DNA from: Bacteroidota bacterium
GTDB lineage: Bacteria; Bacteroidota; Bacteroidia; Chitinophagales; Chitinophagaceae
Length of the DNA: 46,448 bases
NCBI GenBank assembly: GCA_023433345.1
Contig: JAEZDA010000097.1
Location: 1 to 46,448 of the forward strand
Direction of reading: 5' to 3'
Under the pieces are notes generated by a model that saw only the letters and a list, made by a program, of their open reading frames with translations, did no database searches and had not been told where the DNA came from. Made by a program: the position numbers and the translations under genes. Every line of letters begins with the position of its first letter. The stretch's first letter is position 1. Below are positions 1 to 9,110 of the stretch, piece by piece.

Positions 1-38
1 ACTCCCGACTCCCGACTCCCGACTCCCGACTCCCGACT
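1..38. repeat. Heptamer tandem array, unit ACTCCCG
   Basis: About 5.4 perfect copies of a seven-base unit, cut by the left window edge, so the true array may be longer. Read on the minus strand the unit is GAGTCGG and the first copy is TAGTCGG, whose TAG is the stop codon of the nupG gene. It belongs to a set of seven-base-period arrays seen between genes throughout this window. Confidence 0.9.
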
Positions 39-1293
39 AATGCGTCACCTTCTCCAGTTCTGCAGCATTATGTTTGTGTCGGAAAAACAGTGCAAAAAGG
101 ATGGCCACTACCAGCGCATAGGCTGCAAAAGAAAGCCAGATATCCTTCCACATTTTATTTCCAGAAGCATCGAGAAAAAATTCCTGAATTAACCAACCGC
201 TGATCAGGCTGCCAAGTATTGCTCCGAAGCCGTTTGTCATCATCATAAATAAACCCTGGGCCGATGATCTTATTTTATTATCGGTACTTGTTTCAACAAA
301 CAATGAACCTGAAATGTTGAAGAAGTCGAAGGCCATGCCATAAACAATGCAGGAAAGTATGATCATCCACAGCCCTGCTGCGGGATCGCCGTAAGCAAAC
401 AATGCGAAGCGCAGCACCCATGCGATCATGCTTATCAGCATTACTTTTTTGATACCAAATTTTATCAGGAAGAAAGGAATTGCAAGTATAAAAAGTGTTT
501 CTGAGATCTGGGAAATAGACATGATGATCGTGGAATATTTCACTACGAATGAATCAGCATATTGCGGAATTTTTTCGAAGTCAGACAGGAAGGTATCACC
601 ATACATATTGGTCAGCTGAAGGGCCGCACCCAGAGCCATCGAAAATAAAAAGAACAGGGCCATTTTAAAATTTCCAAATAACCGGAAAGCCTGTAGGCCG
701 AGAACCTCAGCTAATGGTGCTCCTTTTGGAGTGAGATTTTGCGGCGGACATTTAGGAAGAGTAAAAGAATATAGCCCTAACGCAAATGCGCCGAACGCAC
801 CGATAAAGAACTGATCTGACGAACCTTTATTTCCGGTGAGATTTGTCACCCACATGGCAACAATAAAACCAACCGTTCCCCACACCCTGATCGGAGGAAA
901 AACCTTTACCACATCAAAGTTCCTGTCTTTTAGTATCGTATAAGAAATAGAATTAGAAAGTGAAATCGTAGGCATATAAAAAAACATGGCTACAAGCATC
1001 ACCCAGAAAAAAGTGGAAGGATCATTCACAAAAGGCAGGTAACACAAGGCGGCTCCGTATCCGAGATGAAGTAACCCATAAAGTTTTTCCGCATTCAGCC
1101 AACGATCTGCAATGATGCCGGTGAGCGGAGGCATAAAGATAGACGCCAGGCCCAGCGTTGAAAATACGGCGCCGAATTCTTCGCCACCCCACCCTTTTGT
1201 TTGAAACCAGTATACACCGATCGTAATCAGCCATGCGCCCCAAACAAATAATTGAAGAAAACTCAAAAGTGTTAAACGCAGTTTAATATTCAT
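37..1293 (-). CDS. nupG: Nucleoside:H+ symporter, NupG family (MFS)
   Basis: Predicted inner-membrane permease that imports nucleosides using the proton gradient. The 418-aa length and about 12 hydrophobic segments fit the NHS family (NupG/XapB) of the major facilitator superfamily. Stretches closely recall E. coli NupG: a Trp-Gly-Ala-Trp start near residue 18, 'FPPIRVWGTVGFI' in the first half, 'MSISQISETLFIL', 'WVLRFALFAYGDP' and 'AFDFFNISGS' in the second half. The N-terminus begins directly with TM1, so the ATG at 1293 is a good start. The gene is alone on this strand and diverges from mqnE. Its TAG stop is the first triplet of a heptamer array. Substrate range (all nucleosides or a subset) cannot be read from the sequence. 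Confidence 0.9.
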   Translation of the reverse strand: MNIKLRLTLLSFLQLFVWGAWLITIGVYWFQTKGWGGEEFGAVFSTLGLASIFMPPLTGIIADRWLNAEKLYGLLHLGYGAALCYLPFVNDPSTFFWVMLVAMFFYMPTISLSNSISYTILKDRNFDVVKVFPPIRVWGTVGFIVAMWVTNLTGNKGSSDQFFIGAFGAFALGLYSFTLPKCPPQNLTPKGAPLAEVLGLQAFRLFGNFKMALFFLFSMALGAALQLTNMYGDTFLSDFEKIPQYADSFVVKYSTIIMSISQISETLFILAIPFFLIKFGIKKVMLISMIAWVLRFALFAYGDPAAGLWMIILSCIVYGMAFDFFNISGSLFVETSTDNKIRSSAQGLFMMMTNGFGAILGSLISGWLIQEFFLDASGNKMWKDIWLSFAAYALVVAILFALFFRHKHNAAELEKVTH

Positions 1294-1342
1294 ACAAATG
1301 AATTACTATTTTAATCTGCCAAAAGATAAACCTGTCAGCAGC

Positions 1343-1350
1343 TAGTTTTG
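1343..1350 (+). promoter_or_regulatory. Possible upstream -7 box (TAGTTTTG) for mqnE
   Basis: Exact match to the Bacteroidota -7 consensus TAnnTTTG on the plus strand, about 90 bases before the mqnE start. No TTG is visible 17-23 bases upstream, so only half of the promoter is supported. A second exact -7 box lies nearer the gene. Confidence 0.25.
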
Positions 1351-1417
1351 TATGCGGAAGATAATTAATAATGAAAATGCCGTCAAAATAATTAATCACC
1401 CAAGATCGGTTTGCGAG

Positions 1418-1425
1418 TAACTTTG
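1418..1425 (+). promoter_or_regulatory. Probable -7 box (TAACTTTG) of mqnE
   Basis: Exact TAnnTTTG match ending 16 bases before the mqnE ATG. This spacing predicts a very short 5' leader. No clear -33 TTG is seen at 17-23 bases. The same short-leader arrangement recurs before several other genes in the window (ribF, CBS gene, dnaG). Confidence 0.45.
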
Positions 1426-1441
1426 CAAAAAGATTTTAAAA

Positions 1442-2569
1442 ATGGAAGCAGCGATTGAAGTGATTGAAATGGCGGCAGCGGATACGGTGTTAAAAGAAAT
1501 TGCGGCAAAGGTGAGGGATGGCGAACGTATCAACGATGATGAATGCCTCGCTCTTTTCGAGCGGGCAGACCTCGGCTTCGCGGGAGCATTGGCAAATTCT
1601 ATCCGTGAAAAAAAACACGGCGACAAAACATTTTTCAACCGGAACTTTCATATTGAACCTACAAACGTGTGCGTATTCAGTTGCAGGTTCTGTTCTTATT
1701 CACGCCTCTATGCAAAGCGTGATGAAGGCTGGGAACTGAGCATTGATGAAATGTTGAGCATTGTTAAAGGCTATGATGGAAAACCCGTTACAGAAGTTCA
1801 TATCGTGGGCGGCGTTCATCCTAAAATGAACCTTGATTACTTTATTGAATTATTGCAAAAGATCAGAACCCATCGGCCCGATCTGCATATTAAAGCCTTC
1901 ACTGCTGTTGAACTGGATTATATGTTTCGAAAGGCGAAAGTTTCCGTTGAAGAGGGAATGCGAATTTTGCGCGACGCGGGTTTGCAATCCCTGCCTGGCG
2001 GTGGCGCGGAGATATTTCATGAAGAAGTGAGGAAAGTAATTGCGGCAGACAAGGTGGATGGAGAAGGCTGGCTCCGGATACACGAAATGGCCCACGATCT
2101 TGGTATGCACAGCAACGCGACAATGCTTTACGGCCACATTGAAAAATATGAACATCGCATCGACCACATGCGTCGCCTTCGTGACCTGCAAGATAAAACG
2201 AATGGTTTCAACACCTTTATTCCTTTGAAGTTTCGCAACAGCAATAACGACATGAGCGAGGTTCCCGAATCAATTCTTAAAGAGGACATGCGCATGTACG
2301 CTATCGCCAGGATCTATCTCGACAATTTCGCTCACCTCAAAGCATACTGGCCAATGTTAGGAAGACATAATGCGCAGCTCTCGCTTTCTTTCGGTGTAGA
2401 TGATATCGATGGAACCATTGATGACTCAACCAAAATTTATTCGATGGCAGGAAGCGAGGAGCAATCTCCCACTATGACCACCGAGGAATTAGTAGGATTG
2501 ATAAAACAGGCAGGACGTATCCCGGTTGAGAGGGATACCTTGTATAATGAACTCAATGTATTTGGGTGA
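1442..2569 (+). CDS. mqnE: Aminodeoxyfutalosine synthase (radical SAM)
   Basis: MqnE joins the enolpyruvyl group of 3-[(1-carboxyvinyl)oxy]benzoate to an adenosyl radical from SAM, giving aminodeoxyfutalosine in the futalosine route to menaquinone. The 375-aa protein carries the radical SAM cysteines C77, C81 and C84 (CxxxCxxC in 'NVCVFSCRFCSYSR'), which bind the 4Fe-4S cluster, followed by family-typical blocks such as 'EVHIVGGVHPKMN' and 'SLPGGGAEIF'. The Cys motif context fits MqnE better than the related MqnC or CofH. The start at 1442 sits just after an exact -7 promoter box. No other men or mqn gene is in the window, so the pathway is scattered, as is common. Menaquinone made here would serve the SdhCAB complex encoded at 34-37.7 kb (inference). 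Confidence 0.92.
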   Translation: MEAAIEVIEMAAADTVLKEIAAKVRDGERINDDECLALFERADLGFAGALANSIREKKHGDKTFFNRNFHIEPTNVCVFSCRFCSYSRLYAKRDEGWELSIDEMLSIVKGYDGKPVTEVHIVGGVHPKMNLDYFIELLQKIRTHRPDLHIKAFTAVELDYMFRKAKVSVEEGMRILRDAGLQSLPGGGAEIFHEEVRKVIAADKVDGEGWLRIHEMAHDLGMHSNATMLYGHIEKYEHRIDHMRRLRDLQDKTNGFNTFIPLKFRNSNNDMSEVPESILKEDMRMYAIARIYLDNFAHLKAYWPMLGRHNAQLSLSFGVDDIDGTIDDSTKIYSMAGSEEQSPTMTTEELVGLIKQAGRIPVERDTLYNELNVFG

Positions 2570-2715
2570 CAAGAACATATTAATTTATTCCGCACATGTG
2601 GAAGTCGCATGTACACATCTTGGGCAAGCCCTTTAAACGGGGGCAGATCAATTTTCAATCGATAATCTTTAGAAAAATTCTTGAATTAGCCTTTCCTGGT
2701 GCTGGCCTCACCACC

Positions 2716-3339
2716 TTAGTTCAAGGAAATGCCCGCCGCAACCTTAATGGTTTTATATTCTTTAGAGGCGGAATCGTAAATCTCGGTTTCACGATATTGG
2801 ATTAGAATCTTTCTCCCGTTTTTAATATTTCCAGTCAGCAAGTTCGCACCTTCAAAATATTCCATCCAATAGATCTTTTCCATCTTGCCGTTTTCAGAAC
2901 GTACCTGAAGGAAAGTAAATTCACCCGGCACTATTTTCTCCAATGTACCAGTAATTGTAGAGATCTTTTTAACCGCTACAGGTGGCGCATTAGAAAGATT
3001 TTGTTTCTCCGCTACAAGTCTTAGGAAATCAGGACACTCGATCGCAAGTTTCATCCCGACCTCCTCACTGAATTCACTCATAGATTCGTTGTTGCTGAAA
3101 TCGAGATTGAAAACACTCTGTAATTCGGTGGCCTTGTCTGAAATAGCACCCATCATGATGAGTCCTAAACTCATTTCAAAATTTTCCCCTTTGAGATCAT
3201 CCTTATTTTTTCCGATTTCCGCACATAGGTCCGCAGTAAGGGCTTTCATCAGGCTGTCTTTCTTTTCTTTCGTACCGTTCTGGCCGAGGGCAGCTATCGA
3301 GATAAAAAATACCGATGCGACAAGGAGAATTTTCTTCAT
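2716..3339 (-). CDS. Small secreted protein of unknown function
   Basis: 207 aa. The first ~19 residues form a clear signal peptide (Lys-Lys, hydrophobic core, then Ala-Leu-Gly-Gln), so the product is probably periplasmic or surface-exposed. The mature part is mixed alpha/beta, with a helical first half ('GKNKDDLKGENFEMSLGLIM') and a more beta-like second half that mentions no catalytic motif I recognise. There is no lipobox cysteine. It lies downstream of smc on the same strand, separated by about 80 bases, and ends tail-to-tail with mqnE. I do not recognise the family. Confidence 0.7.
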   Translation of the reverse strand: MKKILLVASVFFISIAALGQNGTKEKKDSLMKALTADLCAEIGKNKDDLKGENFEMSLGLIMMGAISDKATELQSVFNLDFSNNESMSEFSEEVGMKLAIECPDFLRLVAEKQNLSNAPPVAVKKISTITGTLEKIVPGEFTFLQVRSENGKMEKIYWMEYFEGANLLTGNIKNGRKILIQYRETEIYDSASKEYKTIKVAAGISLN

Positions 3340-3421
3340 TGAAACGTTATTCTAAAATTACAAATTGCAGGCAGTGATCAATCGCGTTTTTCGCAATGAG
3401 GCCTGATACTAATGATAATTA

Positions 3422-6400
3422 TTAATTTAAGCTCCTGAAATCTACAGGTACGAGTTTGCTCACACCGGCTTCCTGCATTGTTACACCATAGATCACATCC
3501 ACGGCACTCATCGTCATTTTGTTATGAGTAACAATAATGAATTGGGAGTTTTCCGAGAATTGTTTGATCATGTTGGTGAACTTGCCAACGTTTGCATCGT
3601 CCAATGGCGCATCCACCTCATCCAAAATGCAGAAAGGCGCGGGCTTGATCAGGTAGATAGCAAACAACAGGGCCGTGGCTGTTAGAGTTTTTTCCCCTCC
3701 GCTCAATTGACCAATGCTGCTGGGGCGCTTCCCTTTTGGTTTCGCAACGATATCAATGCCTGTTTCCGCAAGGTTTTCCGGATCAACCAAAACCATGTCT
3801 GCTGTGTCTTCATCGGAGAACAAAGCTTTAAACACTTTTTGGAAGTTTTCCCTCGTTTTGTTGAAGGTGTCGAGAAATTGCTGGTTGGCCGTTGCTTCTA
3901 CCTCCTGGATGGTTTGCATCAGGCTATCCTTTGCCGTAACCAGATCATTTTTTTGCTCGAGGATAAATTCATAACGCTTCTTCATTTCCGTGTAGGCTTC
4001 GATGGCCGTAGGGTTCACTTCACCAATATTTTCGAGCCTCTTCTTCATCCGTTCGTTCTTCTCCTGCAATTCTTCCAACGGCACTTCCCCGGTGCGCGGT
4101 TCATCAATTATATCGTCCAGGTTCACCTTGAACTCAACACTGAGCCTTTCCTTCATACCGGCAAGTTGCAATTTCAGGTCAGTGAGTTTGTCTTTTATTT
4201 CATTGAGCAAATGATCAATGCCTTCCTTGGATTTCTGTTTGTGACGAAGCTCGCTTTCCTTTTCAGTGAGGGCGTTCCGGAGGTTGTAATATTCCTGGTC
4301 GGCTTCATTCAATTTCTTTTCTTCTGATTCCTTGTTGCGAAGCATGTTCACTAAAAGCTCTTCCGCGGCTTTCAGCACTGTGGCAGTTTCCTCGATTGCG
4401 CCTGAGGCCTCCTGTAATTGAACAGAACTGCGTTCAACCTGCCCCGTTAGTTCTGTGAGCTGGTTCTGCTTAAAATCAAGCTCTGTCTTTAAAGAGGCAA
4501 CCTTGCTTTGCTGGCGTGTAAGCTGGAGGTTGCTTTCGTTGAAATCATTACTTGACTTGTTATAATCTGACTCTGCAAGTGCGTAATCCTGCTCCACGGC
4601 CTGCAATTTCGTAGCCATCGCCTCCGCCTCGGCGTTCAACTTTCCAAGCTCCTCGCGTGTTGAAGCCATCGCATCATTATTCGCATTCTGCTGGCCAACA
4701 AGTTCTTCCAATCTTTTGGTAGCGTTGGTTTCTTGGTGGTGTAGATTTTCCGCTTTGTTCTGCAAGCCAAAAACCTGGTTGTTAAGGATATTTATTTCCT
4801 GCTGCGTTTGCTTTATTGCGTTCTCTTTCAATTGCTCGTTGAAGCCGATAACCTCGTTGTGCTTCTGCTGTATCTGAGCTTTTAATTTGTTCACTACTTC
4901 TTCCTGAACTGCAATTGCTTTCTGAAGTTTTTCAAGATTCTTAACGCGCCCGATCTTCTTTCCTTCAAACAAACCAACACTGCCGCCGGAGATCGCGTAT
5001 TTTCCTTTTACGTACTTACCGGACTTCTCAAGAATTATGGCGCCATTGCTTTTTTGCAGTACCTCCTCGTTATCTGCAATGAAAACATTGCCCAAAAGGT
5101 GCTCTGCCAGTTTTCTGTAAGCCGGGTCAACCTCCACCACATCCAATGCGGGAACCGTTCCATCCGGTCGGTGCGCTTTTACCTCTTCGGTGAATTTTTC
5201 CAGCATGAAAAAGTTGGCCTTTCCCTTTTTGTTGTTGTCTAACAAATGCACGGCCTGCAAACCCTCTTCAAGGTTATTAACTACGTAATAGTTGAGATAT
5301 GGTTCAAGCACATTTTCAACTGCGGCGCGAAATTCCTCTTTTACATATATGATATCAGAAAGTAAGGGGGCCTTATGGTTCCAACCGGTGTTCTTATGAA
5401 GGAACTTCACGCTTTCAGGATATCCTTCCATCGAGTCAATAAGGCTCTTCAAAAGATCATGTTCGTTTTTCCTTGCGTCCAGTTTCCTGTTCTCTTCAGC
5501 CAAAGATTGCCGAAGATTTTCAAGCTCTGTTTGTGTTTCAAAGATCCTTTCCCGCGCATTTTCGTGCTGCTGCTGCAATTGTGCAAGGGATGTTTGCTTT
5601 TCCGAGAGCTCTTTTTCTTTTGCGGCCTTATCCTTTTCAAGTTGCTCTAATTGCAACGTGCGCAGTTGTTTTTCTTCTTCAAGGTGAGAAATGGTACGCT
5701 GCAGGTTTTGAAGTGTCGTGTCTGCAACTGCCACCTTTTTTTCTGCTTCAAACTGGTTGCGTTGCAGCGCCGTGTTTTCTCTGCGGATGCTGTCTATGTT
5801 TACCCTGTGCTCATCAAATACCCCTCGCTTCTCTTCCACCCTTGCCTTCATAGATTTCAGGCTTTCTTCCAGCGCGCTCACCTTTAGCTCCTCATCCCTG
5901 ATCTGTGCCTGCGTAAAAGTTATACTTTCCTCAAGGCCTTTTAATTGCCCTCCCGCTTTCTGTATGAACTCATCGAGCGAACTTTTCCTTTCTTTCAGAT
6001 GAAGTAACTTTTGGGAGGACAGGTTCTTTTCATTCTCCTTACTCCTCACGGTGTCGAGCATTTCATTATATGCGTGCTGCATTTGTTGAAGCGCCTTTTC
6101 CTTCTCAATAAAGCCAAGCTTTTCCTGCTCAAGCGCTGCCTCCTCCTTTGCGATAGCGGTTTCAAGCTCGATCCTTTTATCAACTTCCTGCTTCTGCTGA
6201 TCATTAAGATCGCGGTAGGTTATGTTGAATCCTTCCAGCGCAGCCTTGGCCAACTCTATGCTTACCTCCTTGTATTCTTTTTTTATTTCGAAGTATTTCT
6301 CTGCCTTCTTTGCCTGGTTTTCCAGTGTTTTCAACTGGTTATTTATTTCAAACAAAAGATCTTCAATTCGCGCGAGGTCTTGTTCAGTGGCGTCGAGCTT

Positions 6401-6937
6401 AAGCTTCGCTTCCTTCTTCCGCGTTTTGTAAATGGTGATTCCTGCAGCCTGTTCCAGCATTTTACGCCGGCTGTTCTCTTTATCTTTAATGATATCATCT
6501 ACCATCCCCAGTTCTATGATGGCATAACTGTCGGTGCTCACACCTGTATCCATGAAAAGATTATGGATATCCTTCAACCTGCAGGCAACATCATTCAAAC
6601 GGTATTCACTTTCCCCGCTCTTGTAATATTTCCGGGTGATAGTAACCGTATTAAATTCTGTAGGAAGAAGGTTCTTGGTGTTTTCAAATGTGAGACTCAC
6701 CTCTGCCAGCCCGCTCGCACTCCTGCTCTTACTTCCGTTAAATACAAGGCTTTCGAGATTTTCACTCCTCAGGTTGCTGATCTTATGCTCCCCTATAACC
6801 CAGCGAATGCTGTCAATAATATTGCTCTTGCCGCAACCGTTGGGACCAATCACGCCGGTAATACCTTCATCGAAATTGAGAACAGTTTTGTCTGCAAAAC
6901 TTTTAAATCCTTTTATCTCTAAACTCTTTAATCTCAC
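3422..6937 (-). CDS. smc: Chromosome segregation ATPase SMC
   Basis: Condensin-type SMC that organises and separates the chromosome with ScpA/ScpB. At 1171 aa it has the full family layout: Walker A GPNGCGKS at residues 31-38, a long coiled coil (about 165-495), a hinge domain (about 500-650, containing 'YVVNNLEEGLQAV' and 'KYAISGGSVGLFEGKK'), a second coiled coil (about 655-1010), and a C-terminal half of the ATPase with signature LSGGEK at 1078 and Walker B 'FCILDEVDAPLDD' near 1102. The ATG at 6937 gives the standard SMC opening MRLKSLEIKGFKSFADKT. It diverges from the FMN reductase across a 225-base gap. No frameshift is seen. scpA/scpB are not in the window. Confidence 0.97.
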   Translation of the reverse strand: MRLKSLEIKGFKSFADKTVLNFDEGITGVIGPNGCGKSNIIDSIRWVIGEHKISNLRSENLESLVFNGSKSRSASGLAEVSLTFENTKNLLPTEFNTVTITRKYYKSGESEYRLNDVACRLKDIHNLFMDTGVSTDSYAIIELGMVDDIIKDKENSRRKMLEQAAGITIYKTRKKEAKLKLDATEQDLARIEDLLFEINNQLKTLENQAKKAEKYFEIKKEYKEVSIELAKAALEGFNITYRDLNDQQKQEVDKRIELETAIAKEEAALEQEKLGFIEKEKALQQMQHAYNEMLDTVRSKENEKNLSSQKLLHLKERKSSLDEFIQKAGGQLKGLEESITFTQAQIRDEELKVSALEESLKSMKARVEEKRGVFDEHRVNIDSIRRENTALQRNQFEAEKKVAVADTTLQNLQRTISHLEEEKQLRTLQLEQLEKDKAAKEKELSEKQTSLAQLQQQHENARERIFETQTELENLRQSLAEENRKLDARKNEHDLLKSLIDSMEGYPESVKFLHKNTGWNHKAPLLSDIIYVKEEFRAAVENVLEPYLNYYVVNNLEEGLQAVHLLDNNKKGKANFFMLEKFTEEVKAHRPDGTVPALDVVEVDPAYRKLAEHLLGNVFIADNEEVLQKSNGAIILEKSGKYVKGKYAISGGSVGLFEGKKIGRVKNLEKLQKAIAVQEEVVNKLKAQIQQKHNEVIGFNEQLKENAIKQTQQEINILNNQVFGLQNKAENLHHQETNATKRLEELVGQQNANNDAMASTREELGKLNAEAEAMATKLQAVEQDYALAESDYNKSSNDFNESNLQLTRQQSKVASLKTELDFKQNQLTELTGQVERSSVQLQEASGAIEETATVLKAAEELLVNMLRNKESEEKKLNEADQEYYNLRNALTEKESELRHKQKSKEGIDHLLNEIKDKLTDLKLQLAGMKERLSVEFKVNLDDIIDEPRTGEVPLEELQEKNERMKKRLENIGEVNPTAIEAYTEMKKRYEFILEQKNDLVTAKDSLMQTIQEVEATANQQFLDTFNKTRENFQKVFKALFSDEDTADMVLVDPENLAETGIDIVAKPKGKRPSSIGQLSGGEKTLTATALLFAIYLIKPAPFCILDEVDAPLDDANVGKFTNMIKQFSENSQFIIVTHNKMTMSAVDVIYGVTMQEAGVSKLVPVDFRSLN

Positions 6938-7162
6938 AGTGTTTTAGTTTTATTTTCTTATGCTGGCGGGGTCGCATCCCGGACCACGAAATTCAAGCGG
7001 TAAATTTAATTGAAAGCCTTTGCAATAGGGAATTACAGGCTGCTTCACTATACCCTAATTATACACAGTTTCCGCACAGTAAGGTGGAAAAAATGGTTAA
7101 AACTTATTTGCCCTGCCAAATTGCTTATATTCATCTTCATCCTGAGGTTTAAAGCATAACAT

Positions 7163-7726
7163 ATGAAAAAGATCACAATTGTATCATCGAGTATCAGAAC
7201 GGGTCGAAAAAGTAATCGTGTTGCCACCTATTTGGAGCAAAAACTAAGGGAACGCGGCTTTGAAGTTAGCGTGGCAGATCTGAGGGATTACAATTTTCCA
7301 CTGTTCGAAGAGCGGCTGAAATTTTTAACTGCGCCTCCTCAAAACCTGAGAGACTATGCAGATCAAATTAAAAATGCAGAGGGCATTATAATCGTAACAC
7401 CGGAATATAACGGTGGAATTCCACCTTCATTAAAAAACGCTATAGATGTGCTGAATGCCGAATGGCAGGGAAAACCTGTTGGTCTAGTAGCTGTGTCGGG
7501 CGGAAACTTTGGCGGTTCGCAGGTACTCACCAGCCTGCTGTTCACATTATGGAAAATGGGCACTTGGGTTGTCCCTGCATCCTTCCAGGTAGCAAACGTG
7601 GAAAGATCTTTCGACGAGTCCGGAACTCCTTCAGATGAAGAAGGCACCGGCAAAAGAGCCGATGCCTTTCTCGAAAAATTTTCCTGGCATGTGGAAGCAT
7701 GCAACAAGATGAAAGCAGTTGATTAA
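7163..7726 (+). CDS. NADPH-dependent FMN reductase family protein
   Basis: 187-aa flavodoxin-like oxidoreductase of the NADPH_dep FMN reductase family (ChrR/YieF/azoreductase relatives), expected to reduce FMN, quinones or similar electrophiles in the cytosol. The N-terminal beta strand and phosphate loop ('IVSSSIRTGRKSNRVA') and the family signature 'PEYNGGIPPSLKNAIDVL' near residues 79-96 are clear. The physiological substrate cannot be told from sequence. It is transcribed away from smc and ends on the TPR gene: its TAA (7724-7726) overlaps the TAA of the opposing gene (7723-7725), leaving no room for a terminator between them. Confidence 0.85.
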   Translation: MKKITIVSSSIRTGRKSNRVATYLEQKLRERGFEVSVADLRDYNFPLFEERLKFLTAPPQNLRDYADQIKNAEGIIIVTPEYNGGIPPSLKNAIDVLNAEWQGKPVGLVAVSGGNFGGSQVLTSLLFTLWKMGTWVVPASFQVANVERSFDESGTPSDEEGTGKRADAFLEKFSWHVEACNKMKAVD

Positions 7727-8982
7727 AGTCCCTTAAGTTTCATTTTATCATATTCCGCTGCCTTTGTTTTATCACCCTTCACCGAATACACTTCACTCAG
7801 GTTGCTGAGGGTGTTGATGCGGTTGGCTTTTTGACTCGCCTTCAGCGTAGGTAATCCGTCGAAATAAGCAATGGCTTTTTCGGCATAAGGGATAAAGCTG
7901 TTCATCAATTTAAGAGCTTCATCATTCAGCTCCTTTTTCTTCTTTAAATCATCTGCGGTTTTTCCTTTGATCATGTTCGCTGCTGTTTGATTGTCTGCCG
8001 CAGCATTAAAAAGGTGATTGCTCAGCAAAAGTGTTGCATCGATGTCCTTATCAAGCGGTATAGCCATTTCCAGAATTTTCGTCAGGCGATCTTTCACCTG
8101 TTTTTCATTCTCGGGTTTGTTGTCACCCACATAAAGGGAGTTGAACATTTCCACGGCATAATTATAAAGCACAGGATAATTTTTTGGATCGTTGGCCACC
8201 ATTTTTTCATACTGGGCGAAGAGCGCAGTCTTGTCAGTCGTTTTGCTTAAATGCCTCATTTCAAGATCTGCTATATAGGCATTGCCGGGGTAAAGTCTTT
8301 TTGCTTTGGTCATCACCTGCTGCATATTCACGCTGTCTCCCTGGTTATCGTAATAATTGATCAGTGCTTCGTAAACTCCTTCATAATCTTTACCTCCAAC
8401 ATTGTTGTCCACCAATTTCCTGTAATACGGCATGCCTATCTCTTCCTTCTTGTCGAGATTTGCAGAAAGGCCGATGTTCATTATCAGGGCTGTATCCAAT
8501 GGATAAACCTTTGCCTGAGGATAGGTGTATTTTTTTGCAAGAATAAAATCTTTCACTTCATGCGATTTGAGAAAGCTTTCATAAGCCGATGCGAAATTTT
8601 TTTCATTGAAAAATCCGGCGCCGAGCTCATAGTAACCGAAGTATAGATCCAGATAAGATTGATAGGTTTCGAGTTTAAGCCTCACCTCTCTCGGGTCGAG
8701 TACCTGGTTGGTTTTGAAAGCTTCGTAAGCCTGATCTTTTAAATCCCTTCTTGTTTTAAGATCAAGCGATTTATCATGGGACAACTGGTTGTAAACCCGG
8801 GCTTTGAAATACCAGCCTTCAGCATCTTTTGCCTTTTTCGGATTTTCCATGTACTTATCTATCGATGCTTTTGCACCCTGCAAGTCTCCTTTCTCCATTT
8901 TCGAGTTTACATCTTCAAGAGATTGGGCCCAGGCAGAACATGACAACGCAATGCCTAACGCCAACGCATAAACCTTTTTCAT
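7723..8982 (-). CDS. Exported TPR-repeat protein
   Basis: 419 aa with a signal peptide (about residues 1-19, ending Ala-Trp-Ala-Gln) and an otherwise helical protein. Pairs of helices with TPR-like residues (for example 'GWYFKARVYNQL', 'YEGVYEALINYYDNQGD', 'KNYPVLYNYAVEMFN') support several tetratricopeptide repeats, a scaffold for protein contacts in the periplasm. The C-terminus 'RINTLSNLSEVYSVKGDKTKAAEYDKM' is a last good TPR. No enzymatic motif. It diverges from dnaG and has a plausible own promoter at 9005-9037. The specific partner is unknown. Confidence 0.75.
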   Translation of the reverse strand: MKKVYALALGIALSCSAWAQSLEDVNSKMEKGDLQGAKASIDKYMENPKKAKDAEGWYFKARVYNQLSHDKSLDLKTRRDLKDQAYEAFKTNQVLDPREVRLKLETYQSYLDLYFGYYELGAGFFNEKNFASAYESFLKSHEVKDFILAKKYTYPQAKVYPLDTALIMNIGLSANLDKKEEIGMPYYRKLVDNNVGGKDYEGVYEALINYYDNQGDSVNMQQVMTKAKRLYPGNAYIADLEMRHLSKTTDKTALFAQYEKMVANDPKNYPVLYNYAVEMFNSLYVGDNKPENEKQVKDRLTKILEMAIPLDKDIDATLLLSNHLFNAAADNQTAANMIKGKTADDLKKKKELNDEALKLMNSFIPYAEKAIAYFDGLPTLKASQKANRINTLSNLSEVYSVKGDKTKAAEYDKMKLKGL

Positions 8983-9004
8983 AATTGTCTTTAGTTTGAG
9001 GATG

Positions 9005-9037
9005 TAAAGTTATCGGTTCCTGATATTTTAATTTCAA
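9005..9037 (-). promoter_or_regulatory. Probable promoter of the TPR gene (TTG-N22-TAACTTTA)
   Basis: On the minus strand a TTG (9035-9037 as CAA) is followed after 22 bases by TAACTTTA (9005-9012), one mismatch from TAnnTTTG. Spacing is within the 17-23 range reported for Flavobacterium promoters. It lies just upstream of the TPR protein ATG at 8982. Confidence 0.4.
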
Positions 9038-9093
9038 CTTTAACCGCGTTTTTATTGAATTCCGGCACAGGAAAACCGATATTTGGCGGCCCG

Positions 9094-9101
9094 TAATTTT
9101 G
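9094..9101 (+). promoter_or_regulatory. Possible -7 box (TAATTTTG) of dnaG
   Basis: Exact TAnnTTTG match only 9 bases before the preferred TTG start of dnaG at 9111 and overlapping the other candidate TTG at 9099. If it is used, dnaG mRNA is nearly leaderless and the start at 9099 is excluded. No convincing -33 element is seen, so this may be chance. Confidence 0.3.
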
Positions 9102-9110
9102 GGCGAATAC

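Noticed and set aside
3707..4327. 206-codon frame antisense to smc
   Set aside because: Same reason: shadow of the SMC coiled coil, with no promoter or family match.
6011..6922. 303-codon frame antisense to smc
   Set aside because: Lies wholly opposite the intact smc gene; its hydrophobic, Cys/Phe-rich composition is the usual shadow of Lys/Glu-rich coiled-coil codons.
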